Shown here piece after piece: positions 1 to 7,382 of a stretch of 57,357 nt of DNA (positions are counted from its first letter, which is position 1; each line of letters starts with the position of its first letter). The notes beneath the pieces are model-generated. The model was not told where the DNA came from, did not search any database, and saw nothing but the letters and a program-made list of their open reading frames with translations. The position numbers were made by a program, and so were the translations under genes. Source of the DNA: Actinomycetota bacterium (GTDB lineage Bacteria; Actinomycetota; Actinomycetes; Propionibacteriales; Nocardioidaceae); assembly GCA_009701885.1 (NCBI GenBank), contig WLJH01000024.1:1-57357 (forward strand), read 5' to 3'.

Positions 1-19
1 CAATGTGAGGAGCGGTCAT
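1..19 (-). CDS. IS256-family transposase, N-terminal fragment cut by the window edge
   Basis: Only six codons lie in the window, reading MTAPHI from an ATG at 19. This is the usual opening of actinobacterial IS256-family (Mutator-type) transposases as I remember them. The sequence upstream of the start (about 20-165) also has the look of that IS's 5' region. The catalytic DDE domain would lie outside the window, so the family call rests on a very short match plus its context next to a tRNA fragment. Confidence 0.55.
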
Positions 20-165
20 CGTGATGACTCCGTTCGAGAGTGCTGTGAGAGGTTCACTCGAAGGATCACGCGGTGGCCGCTGCTTCGTCATCCGTACTCG
101 CCGGTGACGATCTCGGCGACCGCGCTACACCACTATCGGGGACTCAACTCAGGTCAGCGACTTCT
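1..165 (-). mobile_element. Left part of an IS256-like insertion sequence
   Basis: The transposase start at 19 and about 145 bp of upstream non-coding DNA probably form one end of an IS. I could not define the terminal inverted repeat. A short inverted pair (ACTCAA at 142-147 and TTGAGT at 165-170) sits near the likely end. The right boundary is a guess set by the tRNA fragment that follows. Confidence 0.4.
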
Positions 166-169
166 TGAG

Positions 170-205
170 TAGGCCCCGTGGGACTCGAACCCACAACCAA
201 GAGTT
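170..205 (-). other. tRNA 3'-half remnant (T arm and acceptor strand)
   Basis: On the minus strand a T stem GTGGG, a T loop TTCGAGT and the closing CCCAC are followed by a seven-base acceptor strand GGGGCCT and a discriminator A at 170. No matching D arm or 5' acceptor half exists upstream, so this is not a complete tRNA. Such 3' halves are what site-specific integrases leave behind at attachment sites. The isoacceptor cannot be assigned. Confidence 0.6.
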
Positions 206-470
206 CTGATCAGCGCTTGCTCGAGGCGCCGACGGAAGGGATGCTGGGGTCCGCAGGTCGACGCCCGTGCGGTCAGCCCTCTCGCGGCATTCGCAGAGGC
301 CCATTTGATGTCTCACGGCCTTCGGGATTCCTTAGCCATTCGCCGATCAAGGCTGGTCTGGGGTGACGCCTTGAGAAGCAGCATGTCGAATGTCGGGCTA
401 GACGTTTGCCCAGGTCAGAAGCCTTTTTGGGGTCGGGATGAGGACGACGGCTCATCGAAACTCCACGTGA
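206..470. other. Non-coding stretch between two tRNA fragments
   Basis: I see no convincing gene here. The open frames lack Shine-Dalgarno sites and contain rare codons, and translation gives no recognisable domain. It is probably debris from integration and excision between the tRNA-derived fragments on either side. Confidence 0.5.
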
Positions 471-502
471 ATAGGTCGTCGGTTCGATTCCGACAGGCGG
501 CT
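471..502 (+). other. tRNA-Thr 3' end, probable attachment-site copy 1
   Basis: This holds the variable loop, an intact T arm (GTCGG, TTCGATT, CCGAC) and the acceptor strand AGGCGGC plus discriminator T. The 5' half of a tRNA-Thr, which should begin GCCGCCT, is absent; the sequence before 471 is unrelated. A second, more degenerate copy lies at 7346-7378 in the same orientation, and both are followed by a similar hairpin. I read the pair as attL/attR of an integrated element or its relic. Confidence 0.7.
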
Positions 503-507
503 CCGGA

Positions 508-543
508 AAGGCCCCTGACCTGCGGAGACGCGGCAGGGGCCTT
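508..543 (+). terminator. Hairpin after tRNA-Thr fragment 1
   Basis: AAGGCCCCTG (508-517) pairs perfectly with CAGGGGCCTT (534-543). This is the expected Rho-independent terminator of a tRNA gene, duplicated with the tRNA end and also present at 7383-7418. Confidence 0.7.
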
Positions 544-716
544 CGCGTGTCCATAGGTCGGCCGGGCGGATCGATCGAATGCCCTCGACCGATGCCGAGC
601 CTCCAGGAACTGATCCGTCGAAGACCGGGCAGAAGGCCGGTACGGAATCGACGAAGCCATCCCCCGCAGATGGTCGCCGTACCCTGCGGACGAGCTCACA
701 CGACTTCGAGGACACC

Positions 717-1298
717 ATGGGCATGCTCCGCAGGAAGACGCCGAAGAACACCTCTTCGCTGCACACCGTCTTGCGCACCGGGTCGATCGCCGAGCTGGAG
801 CAGCACTACTCGCCGTCGTTCGTGAACTACGACGGCTACCCCGGCGCCACCCTCCTCACCACCGCACTCGGCAACTCCGACCCCTCGAGCCGGGTGGCGC
901 TCGCTCACCGGCTCCTCGACGACGGCGCCGATGTCACCCGCCACGCGCCCCTGCACGTGCTGCTGGGTCAGAACGCCCACGACCCCGAGCCCGAGGCCGA
1001 GCTGCTGGCTCGACTTCTCGACGCCGGCGCCGACGTCAACCACGCCGTACCCGACGTCGGTACGCCGCTCGAGACGATCGCGAAGAAGTTCAAGTTCAGC
1101 GACGCCGACAACCAACCCTTTTACGACGTCCTCCTCGCCCGACCCGACATCGACTTCCTCGCCCCGGGTCTGGACGGGCGACCCGTTCTCGTCAACCTGC
1201 GCAAGTGGTACGCCCTGCGCGGCCATCTCGTGGAACAAGTCGAAGCCGTGCTGAACAGGCGCGGGATCACGGCGCCACCCGAACCAGTGGACGACTGA
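717..1298 (+). CDS. Ankyrin-repeat domain protein
   Basis: This is a 193-residue soluble protein. Two ankyrin-like motifs are visible: one ending LLDDGADVT (about residues 63-71), and one reading ARLLDAGADVNHAVPDVGTPLE (about 92-113) with the typical GADVN turn and TPL start of the next repeat. Ankyrin repeats mediate protein-protein contacts. In actinobacteria small solo ankyrin proteins often sit beside toxins, where some act as immunity proteins, but no toxin gene is adjacent here. I chose the ATG at 717 because GAGG stands about nine bases upstream; an in-frame ATG at 579 would add 46 low-complexity residues. It is the first gene inside the tRNA-Thr-flanked segment. Confidence 0.75.
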   Translation: MGMLRRKTPKNTSSLHTVLRTGSIAELEQHYSPSFVNYDGYPGATLLTTALGNSDPSSRVALAHRLLDDGADVTRHAPLHVLLGQNAHDPEPEAELLARLLDAGADVNHAVPDVGTPLETIAKKFKFSDADNQPFYDVLLARPDIDFLAPGLDGRPVLVNLRKWYALRGHLVEQVEAVLNRRGITAPPEPVDD

Positions 1299-1548
1299 GC
1301 ACCCGACCCGTCAGCTCCACCGGAGGGGACTGCTGCAAGAACCGGTGCCCCCGGTCGTCTGGAGCGCGCCCGAAGTGCTCAGGGCATCGATCAGTCCTCC
1401 CGTCGGACCCTGCTCCTGAGGGGGACTCGGGCTGGCCTCTCGAGTGGACGACGGGCCGGCGCGGGGGTGTGTGCGGAGATCGTGAGTGGCACTGGGTGGC
1501 AGCCAGGACCTCCATTCCACGTGGTCGGGCGGATGAGAAGGTGCGGAA

Positions 1549-2346
1549 GTGACGACGACAGAGGCTTCCCCGGTGGGACTTCGCCTGGCGACCTGGTTCG
1601 GTGTGTCCGTGCTGGTGTCCCTCGGGTTGCCGGTGACCTGGATCGGGCTCGTGGGCCTCGGCTCGGGCGTGGGGCGGGGGCTGTTCTGCGGCGGGCTGGT
1701 CCTGCTCGTCAGCGCCGCGGGTGGCGCGGCCAAGGAGGTGGCCGAGCGGCGCGCACGACGCGACCCGCCTGATCCGCGGCTGGACCTGCTCGCCGATGAG
1801 CCCGCACTCCTCTTCCCACGAGCGGCGGGACCGACGCTGGTGTCCTCCTGGGTGCTGGCCGCCTACGCCGCGGTCGCGGCGCTCGGAGCGGTGTTCGTGG
1901 CTCTGTCGGAGCGCTGGGGCTGGGTCGCGGTGCTCGTCGCTCTCGCGGCGTGGCTGGCGTGGACCAGCGGAGTCCAGCACGGTTCCGGGCTCGCCGGTGG
2001 CCTCTGGCTCACTCCGACGAGGCTGCGACACGAGGACCGTGGGTTCGCCGTCGACGTGCCGTGGGAGTCGGTCACGGGTGTCGTGTCTGAGCAGCCCATG
2101 CCTGTCCTGCTCAGGCCGGATCGGCAGGTCGAGGTCACCCGTACCGGTCCTCCGGGGCGCACGTGGCGTCCGTTGGGTCGTAACGGCACCACCCTCGTCG
2201 TGGACGCGCGTCACCTGCCGGGCGGCGCCGAGGTCGTGTCCTACGTGATCGCCAAGGCCGTCACAGACCGGGCGTCGCGCCACGTCTTGGGCACCAAGGC
2301 GAGCCTTCTCACGCTCGGAGCTTCGCCCCCGGGGGCCGATGGGTAA
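1549..2346 (+). CDS. Membrane protein of unknown function
   Basis: This 265-residue protein begins with GTG at 1549, with AGAAGG about nine bases upstream. Two hydrophobic segments lie near residues 10-32 and 40-60, then a basic cytoplasmic stretch (AERRARRDP), then two more near 95-115 and 120-138. The remaining C-terminal half is soluble, with short beta-type stretches (GGLWLTPTRLRHEDRGFAVDVPW) reminiscent of PH-like folds in bacterial membrane proteins. That comparison is inference. It lies between the ankyrin gene and a convergent operon, and its function is not recognised. Confidence 0.7.
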   Translation: MTTTEASPVGLRLATWFGVSVLVSLGLPVTWIGLVGLGSGVGRGLFCGGLVLLVSAAGGAAKEVAERRARRDPPDPRLDLLADEPALLFPRAAGPTLVSSWVLAAYAAVAALGAVFVALSERWGWVAVLVALAAWLAWTSGVQHGSGLAGGLWLTPTRLRHEDRGFAVDVPWESVTGVVSEQPMPVLLRPDRQVEVTRTGPPGRTWRPLGRNGTTLVVDARHLPGGAEVVSYVIAKAVTDRASRHVLGTKASLLTLGASPPGADG

Positions 2347-2470
2347 GGGCTCGCCGACAGGGGCGGCGCCAATTGCGAGGAGGTTTGTAGCCTGCAGAGA
2401 TCGCCGATCCCGACTCCGGCGTGGCCGGCTGGCAGCCGTGGACCTCACCGACTTCGCCGCCTGCGGTCTC

Positions 2471-2890
2471 TCAGTCCTGGTCTGACATCAACAGCAGCCG
2501 CACGTGCCCCAGCGCGCGTTGAAGCACCCCCACCAGTGCGTGCCGATCCAGCCCGGAGAGCTCGTGCGCTGCGTCCTGGTGGGTCGCGGAGTCGTAGGGA
2601 CCGAGCTCCGCGGCTGTCTCGATGCTGCCGCCGACCAGCTGGAGGACAGAGGTTGGGAACTCGTAGGTCGTGCCGATCGAGTGCGCGTCGCCGGCGAGGA
2701 TGATCTCCAGGCACGGCGCCTCCGATTCCGCGTCCCACACCTCCTCCACCACGACGGGTCGCATGAACAGCACCATCAGGAGCGTCGCGAACTCCTCCAG
2801 CTCGTCGATGTCCATCACCGAGAGCAGGTGCTCGACGTCGCTGGCTTCGGTCTCGAAGCGTGAGTCCAGGATGCCGTCATCCTCGGCCAT
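2471..2890 (-). CDS. Unknown acidic protein, third gene of the zinc-ribbon / macro-domain operon
   Basis: This 139-residue protein is rich in Asp and Glu, without signal peptide or membrane segment. It starts with ATG at 2890, two bases after the macro-domain stop (TGAATG), with AGGAGG inside the upstream gene's end, so the two are translationally coupled. The N-terminal half has a hydrophobic patch (LEEFATLLMVLFM), and the C-terminal part is helical and leucine-rich. I do not recognise the family. Coupling to a macro-domain hydrolase suggests a shared task. Confidence 0.7.
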   Translation of the reverse strand: MAEDDGILDSRFETEASDVEHLLSVMDIDELEEFATLLMVLFMRPVVVEEVWDAESEAPCLEIILAGDAHSIGTTYEFPTSVLQLVGGSIETAAELGPYDSATHQDAAHELSGLDRHALVGVLQRALGHVRLLLMSDQD

Positions 2891-3400
2891 TCAGACCTCC
2901 TCGAGCCGGCTCAGCACCGCGCGATGGGTGCCGCCGCTGTAGGCGACCACGCGAACCTCACGGACCCGGGTCCTTGTGGTCTGGAGGGTCGTCACGGCGG
3001 CGTCAATTGCGTCATCCAAGGGCCAGGCGTAGACGCCGGCGCTGATGAGGGGGAACGCGACGGTCTGGACGCCGAGCTCGTCTGCGACCTCGAGGCAGCG
3101 GCGGTAGCAGGAGACGAGCAGGTCGCGGTCGGTCTCGCCGCGGCCGTGGTTGGGGCCGACGGTGTGGATGACCCAGCGGGCCGGCATGAGGCCGGCGCTG
3201 GTCCAGCCGGCGTCGCCGGTGGCGAGGCCGTGGGGGAAGCGGCGTATGCAGTCTGCGAGGACCTCGGGGCCGCCGGCGGCGTGGATGGCGCCGTCGACGC
3301 CTCCGCCGCCTCGCATGCGGCGGTTGGCGGCGTTGACGACCGCGTCGACGTCCTGGGTGGTGATGTCGCCGCGGACGGCCATCACGTCGGCGTACGGCAT
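2891..3400 (-). CDS. Macro-domain protein (ADP-ribose / O-acetyl-ADP-ribose hydrolase family)
   Basis: At 169 residues this is a stand-alone macro domain of normal length. The signature elements are all present: GDIT near residue 10, VNAANRRMRGGGGVDGAIH near 20-40 with the catalytic-type Asn and glycine-rich loop, HTVGPN near 78, and the second ribose-phosphate loop PLISAGVYAWP near 118. Family members bind ADP-ribose and many remove it from proteins, nucleic acids or O-acetyl-ADP-ribose. ATG at 3400 is preceded by GAGGTGG. It lies two bases after the zinc-ribbon stop and couples to the gene behind it. Macro domains occur in housekeeping and in anti-phage or toxin-antitoxin modules; the neighbouring NERD helicase favours the latter, as inference. 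Confidence 0.9.
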   Translation of the reverse strand: MPYADVMAVRGDITTQDVDAVVNAANRRMRGGGGVDGAIHAAGGPEVLADCIRRFPHGLATGDAGWTSAGLMPARWVIHTVGPNHGRGETDRDLLVSCYRRCLEVADELGVQTVAFPLISAGVYAWPLDDAIDAAVTTLQTTRTRVREVRVVAYSGGTHRAVLSRLEEV

Positions 3401-3402
3401 GG

Positions 3403-3525
3403 TCACCACCTCTCTCTCGTCACGGGTTCGCCGCAGGTCGGGCAGAGCACGGTCTCCGCTGCGTGACCGTCCAGTGTGCTGCCGCGGGTGCCGCACGAGT
3501 CGCAGACCCACCTCTCGCGTTCCAT
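3403..3525 (-). CDS. 40-residue zinc-ribbon protein
   Basis: An ATG at 3525 opens 40 codons ending TGA at 3405-3403, two bases before the macro-domain ATG. The protein has two CxxC knuckles, CDSC (residues 8-11) and CPTC (28-31), separated by 16 residues. This is the geometry of a minimal rubredoxin-like or ribbon zinc finger, and the surrounding residues (RWVCDSCG, LCPTCGEP) are typical of such ribbons. It is too short for most gene callers. As first gene of the operon, two bases ahead of the macro domain, it may be a nucleic-acid or protein adaptor. No Shine-Dalgarno site is evident, so it may be leaderless. Confidence 0.65.
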   Translation of the reverse strand: MERERWVCDSCGTRGSTLDGHAAETVLCPTCGEPVTRERW

Positions 3526-3560
3526 GCCCGCATCTTCGGCCACGGCGCCGACAGCGCGCC

Positions 3561-3566
3561 TAGGTT
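3561..3566 (+). promoter_or_regulatory. Leaderless promoter -10 (TAGGTT) of the NERD helicase gene
   Basis: TAGGTT is followed by exactly six bases and the ATG at 3573, the spacing seen at several other leaderless starts in this window. The transcript would start at or next to the A of ATG. Confidence 0.5.
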
Positions 3567-3572
3567 GACGCC

Positions 3573-5234
3573 ATGGCGCGCTGCATCCCCGAGGAGCCGA
3601 CGTTCGTCACCGAGTCCGAGCGGCAGGTGTGGGAGCGGCTGCGCGACGGGCTGCCCCACGACTGCGTGGTGATGGCCAACGTCCGGCTGACCGACGAGGT
3701 GAAGGACCACGAGATCGACCTGCTGGTGCTGGTCCCGGAGGCGGGGTTCGTGTGCCTGGAGGTCAAGGGCGGGTCGGTGTGGCTGGAGGACGACGGGTGG
3801 TGGATCAAGCGCGGTGAGAAGGTCGAGCGGTGCGACCCGGTGACGCAGGCGCGGGAGGGCAAGCACGCGATCCGGAGGTACGTCGAGTCCGACCCGCGGT
3901 GGGGCAGCCGCGACCAGGTGGCGTTCTCGCACGGGGTGGTGCTGCCGCATACCGAGCTGCCCGAGGGGTTCTCGGTGCCGGAGCTGCCGCGGTGGGGTTT
4001 CCACGACCGCGGTGACATGGCGGACCTGCCGGAGCGGGTGCGGACCAACGGGTGGGGTCTGGCGCACGGACGCTGGACGCCCAACCACGACGATGTCGAG
4101 CTGGTGGCGGAGATCCTGGCGGGGCGGTCGCGGCCGGCGTACGACGTCAACGCGGACGCCGAGGAGCGCGCGGCGACCGCGGACCGGCTGACGCAGGAGC
4201 AGATGGTGATCCTGCAGGTCACCCGGATGCTGCGTCGGGTCGAGGTGCGCGGGGGCGCGGGCAGCGGGAAGACGGTGCTGGCGCTGCAGAAGGCCAAGGA
4301 CCTCACCCGCGGTGTGGGGGAGGGTGCGCGGCGGGAGCGGGTGGCGTTGCTGTGCTACTCGATCGGGTTGGCGGAGTACCTCAAGCGGGTCGTCGCGGGT
4401 TGGGACCGTCGGCATCGCCCGGCGTTCGTGGGGACGTATGAGGAGCTGGGTCGGCTGTGGGGTGTGGAGATGGGCTCCGAGGACGAGCCGGGGTTCTGGG
4501 AGTCCGAGCTGCCTCGGCTGATGGCCGAGCAAGCGGCGGGGCTGGCTGAGGGGCACCGCTTCGACTCTGTGGTCGTCGACGAGGCGCAGGACTTCGCCGA
4601 CTCCTGGTGGGCTGCGGTGCTGGGTGCGCTGCGGGACGAGGAGGCGGGTGGGGTGTTCGTGTTCAGCGACGAGAACCAGCGGCTCTTCGCGCGGTTCGGG
4701 CGCCCGCCGGTGCAGCTGGTTCCTCTCGTGCTGGACCACAACCTGCGCAACACCAAGCAGATCTACGACGCGTTCGGGCCGCTCGCGCCGTCGCGGATGC
4801 AGGCCCGGGGTGGGTCGGGTGCGGAGGTGCGGTTCGTGGCCGCGGCCAGCGAGGACGCCATCGACGTCGCTGACTCCCAGGTCGAGGCGTTGATGGACGA
4901 GGGCTGGGACCCCGCGCGGATCGCGCTGCTGACCACCGGCCACCGTCACCCGGAGCAGATGGCACAGGTCGAGCGGCACGGGAAGGTCGCCTACTGGCGG
5001 TCGTTCTGGGAGGGCGAGGACGTCTTCTACGGCCACGTCCTGGGCTCGAAGGGCCTCGAGCGCGCGTGCGTCGTGCTCTGCGTCAACGAGGCGGGCGAGC
5101 GGGACCGGGCACGGGAGCGGCTGTACGTCGGCATGTCGCGCGCCACCGACGTGCTCGTCGTGGTCGGCGACCCCGAGGTCGTGCGGCGGATCGGTGGCGA
5201 CGAGGTATCGCGGCGGCTGGGGATCTCTGGGTGA
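3573..5234 (+). CDS. NERD-domain nuclease fused to a UvrD/Rep-type superfamily 1 helicase
   Basis: This is a 553-residue fusion. The N-terminal NERD domain (about 10-130) has a restriction-endonuclease-like core: EIDLLVLVP followed by CLEVKGG, the D...ExK arrangement. The helicase starts with LTQEQ (about 206) and Walker A GGAGSGKT (about 227-234). Then come Walker B VVVDEAQDF (about 330), motif III VFSDENQRL, the arginine-containing DHNLRNTKQI, LGSKGLERACVVL, and motif VI LYVGMSRATDVLVV near the end. Such proteins cut or unwind DNA, and relatives (NERD helicases such as staphylococcal Nhi) block phage. The gene is divergent from the zinc-ribbon/macro operon across 47 bp and overlaps the next open frame by GTGA. 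Its island location supports a defence role, which is not shown. Confidence 0.85.
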   Translation: MARCIPEEPTFVTESERQVWERLRDGLPHDCVVMANVRLTDEVKDHEIDLLVLVPEAGFVCLEVKGGSVWLEDDGWWIKRGEKVERCDPVTQAREGKHAIRRYVESDPRWGSRDQVAFSHGVVLPHTELPEGFSVPELPRWGFHDRGDMADLPERVRTNGWGLAHGRWTPNHDDVELVAEILAGRSRPAYDVNADAEERAATADRLTQEQMVILQVTRMLRRVEVRGGAGSGKTVLALQKAKDLTRGVGEGARRERVALLCYSIGLAEYLKRVVAGWDRRHRPAFVGTYEELGRLWGVEMGSEDEPGFWESELPRLMAEQAAGLAEGHRFDSVVVDEAQDFADSWWAAVLGALRDEEAGGVFVFSDENQRLFARFGRPPVQLVPLVLDHNLRNTKQIYDAFGPLAPSRMQARGGSGAEVRFVAAASEDAIDVADSQVEALMDEGWDPARIALLTTGHRHPEQMAQVERHGKVAYWRSFWEGEDVFYGHVLGSKGLERACVVLCVNEAGERDRARERLYVGMSRATDVLVVVGDPEVVRRIGGDEVSRRLGISG

Positions 5235-5780
5235 CCGCGGTCCCCACACCTCGCCCGCCTGTCTCTCTTCGGGTCGGGACCTGGAACCTCGAAGGTCGCT
5301 CCGGTGCGAGGCAACGCGACTTCCTGACCTCGCTGGCGTGCGACGTCCTGCTGCTGACCGAGGTGTCCGAGGCCCTAGACATGTCGCCGTGGGTGGTGTG
5401 CCTCTCGAAGGCACCTATACGAGAGGGCGTGCGGTATGCCGCGGTGGCGGCGCGCTCACTCGTCTCGCACCCATCACCGCATCCGGCCTCCGCGGTGGCG
5501 GAGCATCGCGGCTGGCGATTCTGCTCCTCGGTGCTGCCGTGGCGAACCAGTGGCGGGGAGGCGCCATGGTCGGGCAACAGCCAAGCCCAGAGGACCGAAG
5601 CCGTCTGTCAGAAGATCGCCGGCAGCCAGATCGACGTGTGGGGTGGCGACTGGAACCACGCCATGGAGGGTCGTGACTGGGCCGGCAGCAAAGGCGGCCG
5701 GACGGCCATCTCGAACGCCCTGGCCCAGCTGGGTCTCCAGGTCGTCACCGGAGGCCTGCCTGCGGCCGGCGACACCCAGG
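5231..5780 (+). pseudogene. Truncated endonuclease/exonuclease/phosphatase (EEP) family gene
   Basis: A GTG at 5231 overlaps the helicase stop by four bases (GTGA), so the pair was once coupled. The frame reads VGTWNLEGRSG (first EEP motif, Asn), LLLTEVSE (metal-binding Glu), SSVLPWRTSGG and VWGGDWNH (the GGDxN motif). The family then needs a C-terminal strand with the catalytic Asp-His pair (usually near IDHI). Here homology stops after GGLPAAGDTQ and the frame runs on into unrelated sequence until 6310. The catalytic end is missing, so I call it broken. It may still make a truncated protein that works with the helicase. Confidence 0.65.
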
Positions 5781-5783
5781 TGA

Positions 5784-5870
5784 CCCCTGTTGCGCGAGCT
5801 TCCCGAGTGGGACTTGAAGGGCGCGACGCAGGAGCATCGACGCGACCTGCTGAACGGCGGTTGCAACTGA
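5784..5870 (+). pseudogene. C-terminal remnant of an unidentified gene
   Basis: In a different frame from the EEP gene, 28 codons without a start read like a protein end (LPEWDLKGATQEHRRDLLNG then two more codons before Asn and TGA). Helix-like composition and a clean stop suggest the 3' end of a gene whose body was lost when the EEP gene was truncated. I cannot name the family. Confidence 0.3.
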
Positions 5871-5905
5871 AATGCCGGGCCACCGGGTACGAGCATGGCG
5901 ACAGG

Positions 5906-6847
5906 TCAGGGACGGCGTCGCTCCCTGCGCAGGAGGGAGCGCAGAGTCTCGGCGTTCGCGTAGCCGACACGGAGCGCGATCTCGGCGGAGGTGAGGTCCG
6001 TGGTCGCCGAGAGGTGCCGCGCTCGTTCGATTCGAAGCCGTTGGACGAAGCCGAGCGGAGTGAGGTTGAGCGCCGCACGGACGCGTCGCTCGAGGGTGCG
6101 CCGACTGGTCCCGAGCGACTGCGCCACCGACGCGACGTTGAACGGTTCGTCCAGGCGGGCGCGCACGAAGCGTTCGAACTCGACGACGATCGGGTCCTCG
6201 TGCCGGAGATGTTCGTAGGCGATGAAGGCCGCCTGCGACGGGCGCTCGTCGATGATGAGGAGCTGGGCGACATGTCGCGCCAGGTCGGGGCTGATCGATC
6301 GCACGAGTGAGAGTGCGAGGTCGATGTGGGCGAAGGCGGCGCCGGCGGTGACGAGGTTTCCGTCGACCACGACCATGGTGTCGAGATCGAGGGCGACGGT
6401 CGGATATCGCTTCCGGAACTCCGGCCCCAGGAACCAGCTGGTCGTCGCGCGCCGCTGGTCCATCCGTCCGGTCTCGGCGACGGCGAACACGCCGGTGCAC
6501 GCCGCGGCGATCTGGGTGGTCGCGTCGTCGAGGCGCGCGAGTGAGGCGATGACCGAACGAGCATCCCGGCTCCGGAGGGCGTCGTCGGTCGCGGCGGCAG
6601 TGAGGGTTCCGAGCGCAGGGACGACGACCACATCGAACTCCCCGGACTCCGACAGCGGGTGGTCCACTGACAGGACCATCGATGCTGTCGTCGTCACGCG
6701 CCGTTTCGGTCCGAGGATGGCGAGTTCGATCGGGCCGATCCGCGGGTCGACATCGCCGCGGGCCCCGTCGGCCACCCGCAGGATGTCGATGACCGACGCG
6801 ACCGCCGAACCGAAGCAGCCGTCGATCGCGATCAGCCCGATACGCAT
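5906..6847 (-). CDS. GlxA-type transcriptional regulator (DJ-1/PfpI domain plus AraC helix-turn-helix)
   Basis: This has 313 residues, normal for the family. The N-terminal half (about 1-170) is a DJ-1/PfpI-like amidotransferase fold (MRIGLIAIDG, VVVPALGT, IAAACTGVF with the nucleophile-elbow Cys position, VVVDGNLVTAGA). The C-terminal about 100 residues form a double AraC HTH (FNVASVAQSLGTSRRTLERRV, LTSAEIALRVGYANAETLRSLLRR). ATG at 6847 is preferred over an upstream one because the DJ-1 strand begins there, and TACGAT lies seven bases upstream, fitting a leaderless start. It is divergent from the ABM monooxygenase gene at 6956, its most likely target. Composition is slightly less GC-rich than the neighbours. 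Confidence 0.85.
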   Translation of the reverse strand: MRIGLIAIDGCFGSAVASVIDILRVADGARGDVDPRIGPIELAILGPKRRVTTTASMVLSVDHPLSESGEFDVVVVPALGTLTAAATDDALRSRDARSVIASLARLDDATTQIAAACTGVFAVAETGRMDQRRATTSWFLGPEFRKRYPTVALDLDTMVVVDGNLVTAGAAFAHIDLALSLVRSISPDLARHVAQLLIIDERPSQAAFIAYEHLRHEDPIVVEFERFVRARLDEPFNVASVAQSLGTSRRTLERRVRAALNLTPLGFVQRLRIERARHLSATTDLTSAEIALRVGYANAETLRSLLRRERRRP

Positions 6848-6955
6848 GGCGCGAATCGTAGCAATACTGCCGTATCCGCCACTCCTCAACGGCTCTCGTC
6901 CGTCCTACGCTGAACTCGCCCCACCGATCAATCCCGACGTCAAGGAGAACCCCTC

Positions 6956-7267
6956 GTGTCCACGCCCGCATCACTCCCGTACGCCTTCGTCGCCAAGATC
7001 GTCGCCGCCGATGGCCAGCACGACGCGCTCGCCGATCTGCTCGCCGGCGCTGTCGCACTCGCCAATGAGGAAGTGGGGACGATCGTCTGGTTCGCGGCCA
7101 GGACCCACGCCGACACCTTCTGGATCTTCGATGCATTCCCCGACGAGGCCGCTCGCGACGCGCACGCCAACGGCGCCATCGTCGAAGCCCTGATGGCCCA
7201 TCAGCACCTGCTCGGCGCAGCACCCGAGATCCTGCCTGCCGACGTCCTCGCGTCCAAGCTCCCGTAG
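6956..7267 (+). CDS. ABM-fold (putative quinol monooxygenase) small protein
   Basis: This has 103 residues, the usual size of antibiotic-biosynthesis-monooxygenase-like proteins (YgiN type). The ferredoxin-like pattern is clear: AFVAKIVAADGQHDALADLL, then NEEVGTIVWFAART, then FWIFDAFPDEAARDAHANG, with the AR.AH helix typical of the family, and a closing MAHQHLL...PEILPADVL. Such proteins oxidise quinols or polycyclic aromatics without cofactor, or act as dimeric aldehyde/quinone-stress proteins. GTG at 6956 has AAGGAG at a good distance. The divergent GlxA regulator probably controls it. The gene ends about 80 bp before the right tRNA-Thr fragment. Confidence 0.8.
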   Translation: MSTPASLPYAFVAKIVAADGQHDALADLLAGAVALANEEVGTIVWFAARTHADTFWIFDAFPDEAARDAHANGAIVEALMAHQHLLGAAPEILPADVLASKLP

Positions 7268-7345
7268 TCCGCCGTCGCACGAGGCGGGTGTGCCTCGGGG
7301 GCGCCCGTCAGATAGCGCCTCGAGAGCCACACCCACTCGGCACGA

Positions 7346-7378
7346 GTAGTTCGTCGGATCGATTCCGACAGGCGGCTG
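7346..7378 (+). other. tRNA-Thr 3' end, degenerate attachment-site copy 2
   Basis: This is the same T arm and acceptor sequence as at 471-502 in the same orientation, but with changes: the T loop now starts ATCGATT instead of TTCGATT, and the bases after the acceptor differ. No 5' tRNA half is present. Together with copy 1 it frames about 6.9 kb. Confidence 0.65.
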
Positions 7379-7382
7379 CGAT

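Noticed and set aside
471..506. A complete tRNA-Thr gene
   Set aside because: Only variable loop, T arm and acceptor exist; bases before 471 do not form D or anticodon arms.
3420..5414. A 664-residue open frame on the minus strand opposite the NERD helicase
   Set aside because: It is a GC-bias shadow: low-complexity His/Pro/Arg sequence, no motif, while the plus strand has all helicase motifs.
5066..6310. A 414-residue EEP nuclease
   Set aside because: Codons before 5231 overlap the helicase in another frame, and after about 5780 the frame is antisense to the GlxA gene.
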